Shown: positions 1 through 6,292 of the stretch, piece after piece
Layout of the letters: each line of letters opens with the position of its first letter
How positions within the stretch are numbered: position 1 is the first letter of the stretch
NCBI GenBank assembly: GCA_021781625.1
Contig: JAJXWL010000086.1
Location: 1 to 7,413 of the forward strand
Origin: a bacterium
GTDB lineage: Bacteria > Spirochaetota > Spirochaetia > JABEVK01
Length of the DNA: 7,413 bases
Direction: 5' to 3'
Made by a program: the position numbers and the translations under genes
The notes under the pieces: generated by a model
Database searches by the model: none
Seen by the model: only the letters and a program-made list of their open reading frames with translations
What the model was told of the DNA's origin: nothing

Positions 1-1
1 T

Positions 2-283
2 CAAGAAGAAGTCACCGTTTTGATCAAAAAGGCGGTCGAGCTTGAAAAAGCTTATGCCAAGGACGCTTGTCCTGATGGCATTCTCGGAATCAATGCCCAG
101 CAGTTCTGCGATTATGTTGAACACATCGCCGATCGTCGTTTAGAGCGCATCGGCTTAAAAAAGGTTTACGATACCGAGAATCCCTTCCCCTGGATGAGCC
201 AGGCCACCGACCTCTCTAAAGAAAAGAATTTCTTTGAAACTCGGGTTACCGAATATCAAACCGGCGGCTTAGACTGGGATTAA
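2..283 (+). CDS. nrdB: Ribonucleoside-diphosphate reductase beta subunit (class I), C-terminal fragment
   Basis: Only the last 93 codons lie in the window. The frame is open to the left edge, so the TTG at 20 is not a real start. The family makes deoxyribonucleotides from ribonucleoside diphosphates: the beta subunit supplies the radical/metal cofactor and docks on NrdA through its flexible C-terminus. The fragment carries the hallmark end of long NrdB proteins: a GINAQQF...YVEHIADRRL helix, then NPFPWMS, then EKNFFETRVTEYQTGG and a short acidic tail ending LDWD. That tail is where the NrdA-docking peptide normally sits. The diiron or Mn/Fe ligands and the radical tyrosine are upstream of the window, so the subclass (Ia, Ib, Ic) cannot be told. 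nrdA is probably further left, but this is not visible. No clear terminator follows the TAA stop at 281-283. Confidence 0.93.
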   Translation, partial: QEEVTVLIKKAVELEKAYAKDACPDGILGINAQQFCDYVEHIADRRLERIGLKKVYDTENPFPWMSQATDLSKEKNFFETRVTEYQTGGLDWD

Positions 284-320
284 CAGTAAAAAAGAACTCC
301 CTTTCTCAGAGGATCTCGAT

Positions 321-326
321 TATAAT
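321..326 (+). promoter_or_regulatory. Perfect -10 hexamer 8 nt before the zinc-ribbon gene
   Basis: A consensus TATAAT lies inside the 10-base palindrome GATTATAATC (318-327). It is followed by 8 bases and the ATG at 335. No convincing -35 hexamer sits 16-18 bases upstream, and no Shine-Dalgarno site precedes the ATG. If the hexamer is used, transcription would begin within a base or two of the start codon, giving a leaderless mRNA. This is inference from spacing only. Confidence 0.4.
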
Positions 327-334
327 CAGAGCAT

Positions 335-754
335 ATGAACACCTATCTTTTAGCGGCAGCCGTCTTGGTGTTATTAGGGATCTTCTGGGAACTCTCGGTG
401 TTGATCCGCCGTTTTGACCGGCTATCCATGCGTTTACTGGGCCGACCCGACAAAAAGGAAGGCCCCACGATCAATGTGACGGTGGGGACGGTATCGGGCG
501 GGGTCGCCCCTGTTTCCGTCCCTTCAGAAAAACCAAGCGAAAGTGAGCCCGAAGAAGATAAATCTGAAGAAGAGGAACCCGAAGCTCCGCCTACGCCTGA
601 ACCTCAACTTCCGCCACCACCCCCTAAAACTCCCTTTTTTGCTTCACCAGTTAATCGGGCCCCCAATGGAGTGGGTGTGGTGAAATGCCCCAAATGCAGT
701 GCGGAAAACTCAAGCTTCCGCACCGAATGTTTTAATTGCGGGACTAAACTCTAA
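335..754 (+). CDS. Membrane-anchored zinc-ribbon protein of unknown function
   Basis: This is a 139-residue protein that I do not recognise as a named family. Residues 3-26 form one hydrophobic N-terminal segment, followed by a basic stretch (RR at 25-26, then K/R up to 41) that predicts a cytoplasmic body. Residues about 45-62 are a small polar, Gly/Val-rich patch. Residues 63-100 are a disordered Glu/Ser then Pro-rich linker, including a run of five prolines. Residues 118-135 form a CxxC-x10-CxxC zinc ribbon (C118, C121, C132, C135), ending four residues before the C-terminus. This plan (one anchor, flexible linker, terminal zinc ribbon) fits a membrane-tethered binding or scaffolding protein, but no catalytic motif is visible. 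Only 51 bases separate it from nrdB on the same strand. It may be cotranscribed, or driven by the TATAAT at 321. The next gene converges on it 20 bases downstream. Confidence 0.8.
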   Translation: MNTYLLAAAVLVLLGIFWELSVLIRRFDRLSMRLLGRPDKKEGPTINVTVGTVSGGVAPVSVPSEKPSESEPEEDKSEEEEPEAPPTPEPQLPPPPPKTPFFASPVNRAPNGVGVVKCPKCSAENSSFRTECFNCGTKL

Positions 755-774
755 AGTTAAGCTTCCAGCGCCCC

Positions 775-2505
775 TTATTCTTCTAGTGAAGCTTGCACGC
801 GGATCAAATCGTGCAGGGTTAACACCCCTACGACCGGGCCATTCGCCGCCTCACGAACTAAAACCGTCCCGACGGGGTTATCCAAGAATTTGGCTTCTAC
901 AGCACGGACGGTTTCGTCCTTGCGGCAGAAGACCGGCGGAACCAAGGGCGGCGGTTCCCCAGTTTGCACACTTCGCTGAGCGGCTTCACGGGTCAGCATC
1001 CCCAAAACTTGATCACCGGTCCTCACAGGAAAACGTAAATACGGATAAGTTTCTAAGGCTTTTTGTAGACCATTACGACTCAGGTCCTCAAGCATGACAG
1101 GGCGGTTACGGACAATGTCCCCTACTTGAGTGTTTCGCCAGGACGTGAGATCGCGTGGCGGGTGAATCTTAATGAGCTCGTGGCCATCCTGCAAAAGCAG
1201 TTCATCGTAAAAATTATGCCGTCCTGCTAAACGCGAAACTAGGGTACTGACGGCTAAACCAATCATTAAGCCCGGTACCATGGAAAATTCATGCGTCATT
1301 TCAAAGACGATCAAGAGCGAGGATAAGGGCGTTTTGAGCACAGCACCTAGAGCAGCACTCATTCCAACCGCTGAAAGAACAATCATATCGGAGGGGTTAA
1401 GTGGAATCCATTGGCGGAACATACCTGCCACAAAAAAGCCTGACATTCCACCCAAGAAGAGCAACGGTGAAAAGATACCACCAGAACCACCTAAACCATA
1501 CGAAATGATGGTAGCCCCCAACTTGGCTACAACCAAAATCCCTGCCGCCTCCCATAAGAAGTTCCCCTTCAGCAACTGACTCAAGTCATCATAGCCGAGG
1601 CCGAAAACACCAATTTTTCCCGTGATTAAGTAGGCGGTCACTCCCAAAATCCAGACAGCGAAGGCACCTACCGCAGGGCTCCATAAACGGGGAACACGAG
1701 TTTGCTTGCGCCACCGTAATCGGAGCGTTAAAGCCCCTCTTTGAAAGGCGACTCCGACTAAGGCTGCCAAAAGCGCCGCTAAAGGAACGACCATGTAATG
1801 AAACCATGTTACCTGATCCACGTTGGGGACCACAAAGGCAGGTTGACGGCCAATGAAGGCATACACAACAAAGGCGCCAATAACTGACGCCAAAACAATG
1901 CGTCCGATGGTACGGTTATTAATATCACCGACAATTTCTTCGAGAACAAAGGTAATCGAAGCTAAAGGAGTGTTAAAAGCCGCCGCCAGACCTGCCGCCG
2001 CACCGACAATCGACGGACCCCGTCGAGAAAACCGGGGGACACGAAAAATCCCTGCAATCGTACTGGCAATACTGCCCCCCATAAAGAGGGTGGGACCTTC
2101 CCGTCCCAAGCTGGCGCCACCACCTATGCTCAAAATACCAGCCACAAATTTCACCACTGCTTGCTTGAAGGGGATGTAGCCCAGTTCCTTCCAATAGGCC
2201 GCCTTCAGTTGGGGTATTCCACTTCCCACAGCCTCAGGGCTGACTTTGTCAATTAAAAAGCCCACAATCACCGAGGTTCCCATGATCGTCACAAAACTTA
2301 AAATGAGAAACCAGACCAAGCCCATATGGACAAACACCCCAAAAGTTGAATGGAACAACAAATTGGTCAATGTTAAAAACAAAACTGCCGCAAGTGCCGA
2401 GGCCAAGGCGTAAATACTCGACTGAATTAAAAGTGCTGTGTTTTCAGGGAGTAGTTTGAACCGAGCCTGCAAATCGCGGGTTACCTTAGAAATATCCCAA
2501 GCCAT
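775..2505 (-). CDS. CLC-family chloride channel / H+-Cl- antiporter with C-terminal CBS pair
   Basis: The 576-residue protein has about 450 residues of CLC membrane domain and about 120 residues of cytoplasmic CBS-type tail. CLC proteins move Cl- across the inner membrane, many by 2 Cl-/1 H+ exchange. The selectivity signatures are present: GSGIP at 94-98 (central Ser, the chloride-type residue), GREGP at 134-138 with gating Glu136, GGIFSP at 342-347, and the pore Tyr433 in NFYDELL. A second acidic pair, EE at 189-190, lies 54 residues after the gating Glu, matching the proton glutamate Glu203 of E. coli ClcA. By family rules this favours an antiporter over a passive channel. The CBS motifs span about 460-512 and 522-572 and probably regulate gating through nucleotide binding. 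The gene starts at the only sensible ATG, without a Shine-Dalgarno site, and is divergent from the histidine-kinase gene. No frameshift or missing key residue is seen. Confidence 0.95.
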   Translation of the reverse strand: MAWDISKVTRDLQARFKLLPENTALLIQSSIYALASALAAVLFLTLTNLLFHSTFGVFVHMGLVWFLILSFVTIMGTSVIVGFLIDKVSPEAVGSGIPQLKAAYWKELGYIPFKQAVVKFVAGILSIGGGASLGREGPTLFMGGSIASTIAGIFRVPRFSRRGPSIVGAAAGLAAAFNTPLASITFVLEEIVGDINNRTIGRIVLASVIGAFVVYAFIGRQPAFVVPNVDQVTWFHYMVVPLAALLAALVGVAFQRGALTLRLRWRKQTRVPRLWSPAVGAFAVWILGVTAYLITGKIGVFGLGYDDLSQLLKGNFLWEAAGILVVAKLGATIISYGLGGSGGIFSPLLFLGGMSGFFVAGMFRQWIPLNPSDMIVLSAVGMSAALGAVLKTPLSSLLIVFEMTHEFSMVPGLMIGLAVSTLVSRLAGRHNFYDELLLQDGHELIKIHPPRDLTSWRNTQVGDIVRNRPVMLEDLSRNGLQKALETYPYLRFPVRTGDQVLGMLTREAAQRSVQTGEPPPLVPPVFCRKDETVRAVEAKFLDNPVGTVLVREAANGPVVGVLTLHDLIRVQASLEE

Positions 2506-2510
2506 AGACT

Positions 2511-2540
2511 ACTATTGACATAGATTTTCATTATGTTCAA
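2511..2540 (-). promoter_or_regulatory. Candidate clc promoter
   Basis: On the minus strand TTGAAC (2540-2535) is followed after 18 bases by AATAGT (2516-2511), and the clc ATG begins 5 bases later. The -35 is good and the -10 moderate. Transcription would start at or next to the start codon, consistent with the missing Shine-Dalgarno site. The element lies across the 5' end of the kinase reading frame, so the two divergent promoters would overlap. Confidence 0.4.
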
Positions 2541-4023
2541 TTCTAAAATAGTTATGAATGAAACAACAAAAACTTCGGGGTTGTCTGTTCAAGTCCGTCT
2601 AACTCTGTCATTTGCCCTGGTTTTTTTGGTACTTTTCACCGGTTTAGGCATATTTGGCTTTACTTGGTACAGGCAAAGCTTGAAAGATCGTCTGGATGAT
2701 TATCTCATCTCAGAAGCCAACTCTGTACGAAGCGCCCTGACTTCTTATTATGATGGAAAGGCTGGAAAACTTGGGGACTATTCTGATTTTTCCACGTTTG
2801 TGAAAGCGTACATTCAAAAGCGCAACAACCTTCCCCTCCCCTACGAAACGACGCTGTATATTTTTGGAGAACTCAACACCCTGATTGCCTCATCCAATCA
2901 AGCGATTAATTTGGACGAAAGTTCTCCCCAGTTTCAGGCCCCTGAACCAATCCATATTCGTTGGCTAGATTCCGACACCAAGTTACAAACGATTCCCCTT
3001 GCTCCACACCCCTACCGGATGATCACGGCCCATTTGCGCCTCAATGGAGTCGGTTTAGGCTGGTTCCGATTGGCGTGTCTGACAGAAACGGTATATGGAA
3101 ACCTGGGGATTTTCACCAGTGTTTATGTCCTGATATTAAGTCTTTTAGCTCTGTTGTCCATCTTATTAACTCGCCTTTTGGTGGCCCTGGCACTCAGGCC
3201 TGTGCGCCAAATGGCTGATTTTGCCAAGATAATATCTCCTGAACAAACACTCCAGCTCCCCCTGCCCCCGGGCAAAGATGCTCTTCATCAAATGGCGGTC
3301 AACCTCAACGCCCTTTTGGCCCAAGTCCAGGAATATGGGGCTTTTCAAGAACGTTTCATCCAAGAACTTTCACATGAGTTGAGAACGCCTTTAACTATCC
3401 TCAAAGCTCGAAATGAAGCGGCGGGAAACCAACAACGGTCCTCAAAGGCTCTGGTTGAGCTATCACAAGCCAATATAGAGGATCTGGACCGTCTAACAGG
3501 TTTTCTCAATGCCTTTTTAGCACTTCGTCGCGCAGAGAATACGGCCCAAGAGCAGAAAACAACAGATTTAGGGCGTATGCTGGTAGAAGTTGTGAACGAA
3601 ATCGAGCCCCTTCGCAAAAACCGAGGCGTAAAGATTCTCTTTGGACAACCGCCGGTTGTGTTGCAACGTGAGGCTGTCCCCCAAGGGGTTTGGGTTAAGG
3701 GAAATCCCTTTCGTCTAAAACAAGTTTTAACGAACCTTTTCATGAATTCGCTTCAGTTTACACCCGAAAAAGGGGACATCCAGGTTGATCTTACCTTCCA
3801 AGAAGCAACCTGGATCTTAAAAATTGCAAATTCCGGCCCCCCCATTCCTGCTGAATCCCTTGAAAGGATCTTCGAGAGGTTTTACCGTGTAGGAGAGTCT
3901 GCGGGTTTTGGTCTTGGCTTAGGGATAGTCAAATCCATTGTGGAGGGGTATGGTGGTTCAGTTCAGGCCTTCAATCCCCCCGAAGGCGGCGCAGCTTTTC
4001 TGATCAGCCTGACTACAGTGTAA
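2533..4023 (+). CDS. Orphan sensor histidine kinase (HAMP-HisKA-HATPase_c)
   Basis: This is a 496-residue inner-membrane kinase if ATG 2533 is used, or 489 from ATG 2554. Neither start has a Shine-Dalgarno site; 2554 lies 4 bases after TAAAAT. In the longer numbering, TM1 is at about 24-46, a poorly conserved periplasmic sensor domain at about 47-192, and TM2 at about 193-218. A HAMP linker runs to about 266. The H-box FIQELSHELRTPLTIL carries phospho-acceptor His281. The N-box has N401 and N405, followed by the G1 box IANSGPPIP, the F-box IFERFYR and the G2 box GFGLGLGIVK. The usual G1 Asp is Asn432, as I recall in CusS-like kinases, and the ATP lid between F and G2 boxes is short. No response regulator is encoded anywhere in the window, so its partner is unknown. 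The ligand cannot be inferred. It is divergent from clc and 54 bases upstream of the lipoprotein. Confidence 0.92.
   Translation: MFNSKIVMNETTKTSGLSVQVRLTLSFALVFLVLFTGLGIFGFTWYRQSLKDRLDDYLISEANSVRSALTSYYDGKAGKLGDYSDFSTFVKAYIQKRNNLPLPYETTLYIFGELNTLIASSNQAINLDESSPQFQAPEPIHIRWLDSDTKLQTIPLAPHPYRMITAHLRLNGVGLGWFRLACLTETVYGNLGIFTSVYVLILSLLALLSILLTRLLVALALRPVRQMADFAKIISPEQTLQLPLPPGKDALHQMAVNLNALLAQVQEYGAFQERFIQELSHELRTPLTILKARNEAAGNQQRSSKALVELSQANIEDLDRLTGFLNAFLALRRAENTAQEQKTTDLGRMLVEVVNEIEPLRKNRGVKILFGQPPVVLQREAVPQGVWVKGNPFRLKQVLTNLFMNSLQFTPEKGDIQVDLTFQEATWILKIANSGPPIPAESLERIFERFYRVGESAGFGLGLGIVKSIVEGYGGSVQAFNPPEGGAAFLISLTTV
2544..2549 (+). promoter_or_regulatory. -10-like hexamer before kinase ATG 2554
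   Basis: TAAAAT ends 4 bases before ATG 2554 and lies inside the reading frame if ATG 2533 is used. A perfect TTGACA occurs at 2515-2520, but 23 bases away, which is too far for a standard sigma-70 pair. The combination hints that 2554 is the true, possibly leaderless, start. The spacing is imperfect, so the call is weak. Confidence 0.25.
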
Positions 4024-4065
4024 TCTTCGCAGACCACGGTTGAGTTTTCGCAACTTATTTTGAAT

Positions 4066-4073
4066 AAGGAGGT
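4066..4073 (+). promoter_or_regulatory. Strong Shine-Dalgarno site fixing the lipoprotein start
   Basis: AAGGAGGT lies 4 bases before ATG 4078. It decides between that ATG and an in-frame TTG at 4060, which would place the ribosome-binding site inside the coding region. It is also the clearest evidence that this genome uses canonical anti-Shine-Dalgarno pairing. Confidence 0.9.
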
Positions 4074-4077
4074 CCCT

Positions 4078-5262
4078 ATGCTTCGTACACTCTTGCTCCT
4101 CATGGCAACCTTGGCGGTTGTCGGCTGTGCCAGTACTCCTCCCCCAGCACCGCCTCCTGTCAAGGCTACGCCCACACCAACTCCCACCCCGACGCCCACA
4201 CCAACCCCTGCGCCAGCCCCCGCAGATGTAAACTCCATTCAGCCAGACACTGGTGGATTTTCTCCAGGTGCCGATGCTCCGGCCAATGTCTTACAGTTCG
4301 AGGTAAAATATGCAGACACTAGCAAAATTACGGGCTGGCAAGTTTCCTTTGACAACGCGAGTGGCCCTGTCAAAACCCTGAAAGGGACAGCAAACCTCTT
4401 ACCCCCCACGGTCACTTGGGATGGTAAAAATGACTCCGGCCAACTCGCTCCCGAAGGCCGCTATACGGCAACACTCACAGTAAATTACGGTAAAGAACAG
4501 AAAACCGCTACCTCAGTGCCGTTTACCCTCGACATCACCCCACCCAGTGGCTCCATTTCGATTACTCCCGACCCATTTGTGCCCACCAGCTCTTCAGATC
4601 ATATCTACTTTAAGGTGTATACCCGAAATGGCGGTGCCCAAGTGATGACTTGGCGGCTTCAGGTTGTGGCCCAAGACGGAACCGTGTTTAAAAACTTCAT
4701 CAGTGAAGAACATCGAGATGGGAATATCGATTGGAACGGTGAAGCCGATTCTCATGGCCAACTCCAAGCCCCCTCCACCTATAAGCTTTTGCTGACTTTA
4801 GTCGACGAGTATGGCAACCGAGGTACAGTAAGCTCGGTTCTCAAGGTTGAACAGCTAGGCTTTCTCGAGGGAAACCGACGTAAGCTTGCCGAGCCCGTGT
4901 ACTTTCAACCCTATACGGATAGTTACACGGACTTGCCCAACACCCAAGCCCAGCATAACCGTGCCATCTTAGAACAAGTGGTGACGGACCTGAAAAAGTA
5001 CCCCAACGTGAAGCTCTTGCTGGAGGGCCATGCGAACGAGGTCTGGTGGCAATATCCTGCTAAGGCTGCCATTGAACAGCGATTGGTGTTACTTCCCTTA
5101 TCGAAAGACCGCGCTGAAGCGGTCAAAAAAGCCCTCACAGCCCAAGGGATTGCCCCGGAACGCTTAGAAACCACCGGTGTGGGAGGCACTAACCCCATCG
5201 TACCCTTTAGTGATACGGCGCAAACTTGGAAAAACCGTCGGGTGGAATTCTACCTCCGCTAA
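4078..5262 (+). CDS. OmpA-domain lipoprotein with FlgD-like Ig repeats
   Basis: This 394-residue envelope lipoprotein has a signal peptide at 1-16 with lipobox AVVG|C17. Ala at +2 favours outer-membrane delivery by the Lol rules. Residues 19-51 are a Pro/Thr/Ala spacer. Two FlgD-type Ig-like units follow, at about 65-155 and 160-257, each with the W-(D/N)-G...G motif (WDG at 114-116, WNG at 219-221). Residues about 270-394 form an OmpA-like peptidoglycan-binding domain: EGHAN at 316-320, LPLSKDRAEAV with Arg345, and NRRVEF at 386-391. The normal Asp of the EGHTD motif is Asn320, and there are about 10 extra residues between it and Arg345, so the wall-binding pocket is altered. Its likely role is tethering the outer membrane to peptidoglycan with a periplasmic stalk. 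It is tandem with the kinase gene and may be cotranscribed with it. Confidence 0.9.
   Translation: MLRTLLLLMATLAVVGCASTPPPAPPPVKATPTPTPTPTPTPTPAPAPADVNSIQPDTGGFSPGADAPANVLQFEVKYADTSKITGWQVSFDNASGPVKTLKGTANLLPPTVTWDGKNDSGQLAPEGRYTATLTVNYGKEQKTATSVPFTLDITPPSGSISITPDPFVPTSSSDHIYFKVYTRNGGAQVMTWRLQVVAQDGTVFKNFISEEHRDGNIDWNGEADSHGQLQAPSTYKLLLTLVDEYGNRGTVSSVLKVEQLGFLEGNRRKLAEPVYFQPYTDSYTDLPNTQAQHNRAILEQVVTDLKKYPNVKLLLEGHANEVWWQYPAKAAIEQRLVLLPLSKDRAEAVKKALTAQGIAPERLETTGVGGTNPIVPFSDTAQTWKNRRVEFYLR
4168..4215 (+). repeat. In-frame 24-base degenerate tandem repeat coding the Thr-Pro linker
   Basis: The 14-base word ACGCCCACACCAAC occurs at 4168-4181 and again at 4192-4205, exactly 24 bases (8 codons) apart, within a run of alternating Thr and Pro codons. 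The second half of the second unit has diverged toward Ala-Pro codons. Because the unit is a multiple of three, slippage would change the length of the linker without breaking the frame. Confidence 0.75.
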
Positions 5263-5275
5263 CCTTGCACTAAGG

Positions 5276-5299
5276 AAACGGTGCCGTTTTAACGGCGCT
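5276..5299. terminator. Hairpin between convergent genes, possible weak bidirectional terminator
   Basis: The 26-base gap between the two convergent stop codons holds overlapping inverted repeats. AAACGG (5276-5281) pairs with CCGTTT (5284-5289), followed on the plus strand by one more T. Alternatively, GGTGCCGTT (5280-5288) pairs with AACGGCGCT (5291-5299) with two G-U wobbles. The second hairpin covers the stop codon of the lipid kinase. Neither has a long T tract, so terminator function is only plausible. Confidence 0.4.
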
Positions 5300-6215
5300 G
5301 TAACCTACGAGGCACAACGACCGGGAGGGCCGCTGGGACGACATCAATGTCGACCGGCAGGCCTGAACGGGCGTCCCCGTCCCATTGGGCCCAGATTCCG
5401 CTGGGTCCGCGAAGCTTCACCGAGGTCGTTTTTATGTAAACGGCATCACGAAAGGTTTCACGGCCTAGTTGAGGTCCTCTCCCTGTCCAAGCTCCCCATA
5501 AGGCTTTCAGTAAAAAACCCAGAGTTCGCCAACGGGTACGATCACGGAGGATGGTCACATCCAGCTGACCATCCGTCGGAACTGCCGCAGGGGCAAACGA
5601 AAAGATACGCCCATACAAGCGGGTATTCGAGATGAGGACAAAAGCACCTTTTTCTTGCGACCCATCGGGGAACTCGACGGTTATCTCGGGAAAATGGTAC
5701 CGCCACACGGACCGAAAAGCGGCGGCGGCGTAGGCCACAGGGCCTAGAAAAGGTTTCAAGTTGTCTTTATCGGCACGACGAAGGGCATACGCATCGAAAC
5801 CAGCCGAAAACATTAAAAGGAAATACCGTATTCTCCCCCCCGTCTCTAGGCGGCCCACGTCCATCAGCATACGTCGATTACGCCTGAGCACACGGCATTG
5901 CCCTCTTAAATGTGCCGGTATACCCAACTCAGCCGCAAACACATTCCCTGTGCCCCAGGGCAGAACCCCTAAAGCCACCGAAGTTCCTGCCAAGCCCTCC
6001 ATGACCTCATTGATCGTGCCATCGCCTCCAGCACCGATCACCACATCAGCTTCTTGGGCGGCAAGGCGGGCCATTTCCGTGGCTTCACCGGGCCGAGACG
6101 TCACTCGAACGCTCAATTCCAGGCCGTGTTTTTGAAAATACCTTTCAACAAACCGCAAAGCCTCTTGGTGTGAACGTGACCCCGAAGCGGGGTTGACAAT
6201 GAGAACATAGCGCAT
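5289..6215 (-). CDS. Diacylglycerol kinase / sphingosine-kinase-like lipid kinase (DAGK catalytic domain)
   Basis: This 308-residue soluble or membrane-peripheral protein belongs to the DgkB/YegS/LCB5 family, which phosphorylates diacylglycerol or related lipids with ATP and so feeds phospholipid recycling. The N-terminal nucleotide-binding lobe shows NPASG at 8-12, GAGGDGTINEV at 61-71 (the defining GGDGT) and LPWGTGN at 85-91. The second lobe has the family's FSAGFDA (136-142), PTDGQLDV (213-220) and a C-terminal AQWDGD (276-281), where many relatives have DGE. Its length is normal for bacterial members. The start is supported by GAGGT (minus strand, 6224-6220) 4 bases before the ATG. Substrate cannot be fixed from sequence: diacylglycerol (DgkB-like) and phosphatidylglycerol/other lipids (YegS-like) are both possible. 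It converges with the lipoprotein gene and diverges from the transporter gene. Confidence 0.92.
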   Translation of the reverse strand: MRYVLIVNPASGSRSHQEALRFVERYFQKHGLELSVRVTSRPGEATEMARLAAQEADVVIGAGGDGTINEVMEGLAGTSVALGVLPWGTGNVFAAELGIPAHLRGQCRVLRRNRRMLMDVGRLETGGRIRYFLLMFSAGFDAYALRRADKDNLKPFLGPVAYAAAAFRSVWRYHFPEITVEFPDGSQEKGAFVLISNTRLYGRIFSFAPAAVPTDGQLDVTILRDRTRWRTLGFLLKALWGAWTGRGPQLGRETFRDAVYIKTTSVKLRGPSGIWAQWDGDARSGLPVDIDVVPAALPVVVPRRLQRR

Positions 6216-6240
6216 TTTTACCTCGCAGGTTCCAACCTAG

Positions 6241-6269
6241 TTCCCAGTATCGAAGCGCTTAGCTATGAT
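6241..6269 (+). promoter_or_regulatory. Candidate promoter of the EamA transporter gene
   Basis: TTCCCA (6241-6246, four of six consensus bases) and TATGAT (6264-6269, five of six) are separated by exactly 17 bases. Predicted transcription starts near 6276, leaving a leader of about 17 bases before ATG 6293. Confidence 0.45.
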
Positions 6270-6275
6270 GGTCAA
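6246..6275 (-). promoter_or_regulatory. Candidate promoter of the lipid kinase gene
   Basis: On the minus strand TTGACC (6275-6270, five of six consensus bases) and GATACT (6251-6246, four of six) are 18 bases apart. Transcription would begin about 25 bases upstream of the kinase ATG, leaving room for its Shine-Dalgarno site. The element occupies nearly the same bases as the plus-strand transporter promoter. Confidence 0.4.
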
Positions 6276-6292
6276 TATGAAAGCTGGTCCTT

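Noticed and set aside
759..794. Inverted repeat AAGCTTC / GAAGCTT between the convergent zinc-ribbon and clc genes as a terminator
   Set aside because: Each arm is largely self-palindromic, the loop is 22 bases, and no T tract follows on either strand.
3829..3852. Asn in place of Asp in the kinase G1 box as evidence of a dead kinase
   Set aside because: Asn at this point is known to me from active CusS-type kinases, and the H, N, F and G2 boxes are otherwise intact.
4060..4080. TTG at 4060 as the lipoprotein start
   Set aside because: It would put AAGGAGGT inside the coding region and add six non-signal-like residues. ATG 4078 gives ideal spacing and a standard lipoprotein signal.
3963..4238. 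Minus-strand frame rich in Gly-Val repeats opposite the lipoprotein linker
   Set aside because: It is the antisense reading of the Thr-Pro repeat and spans two real plus-strand genes.
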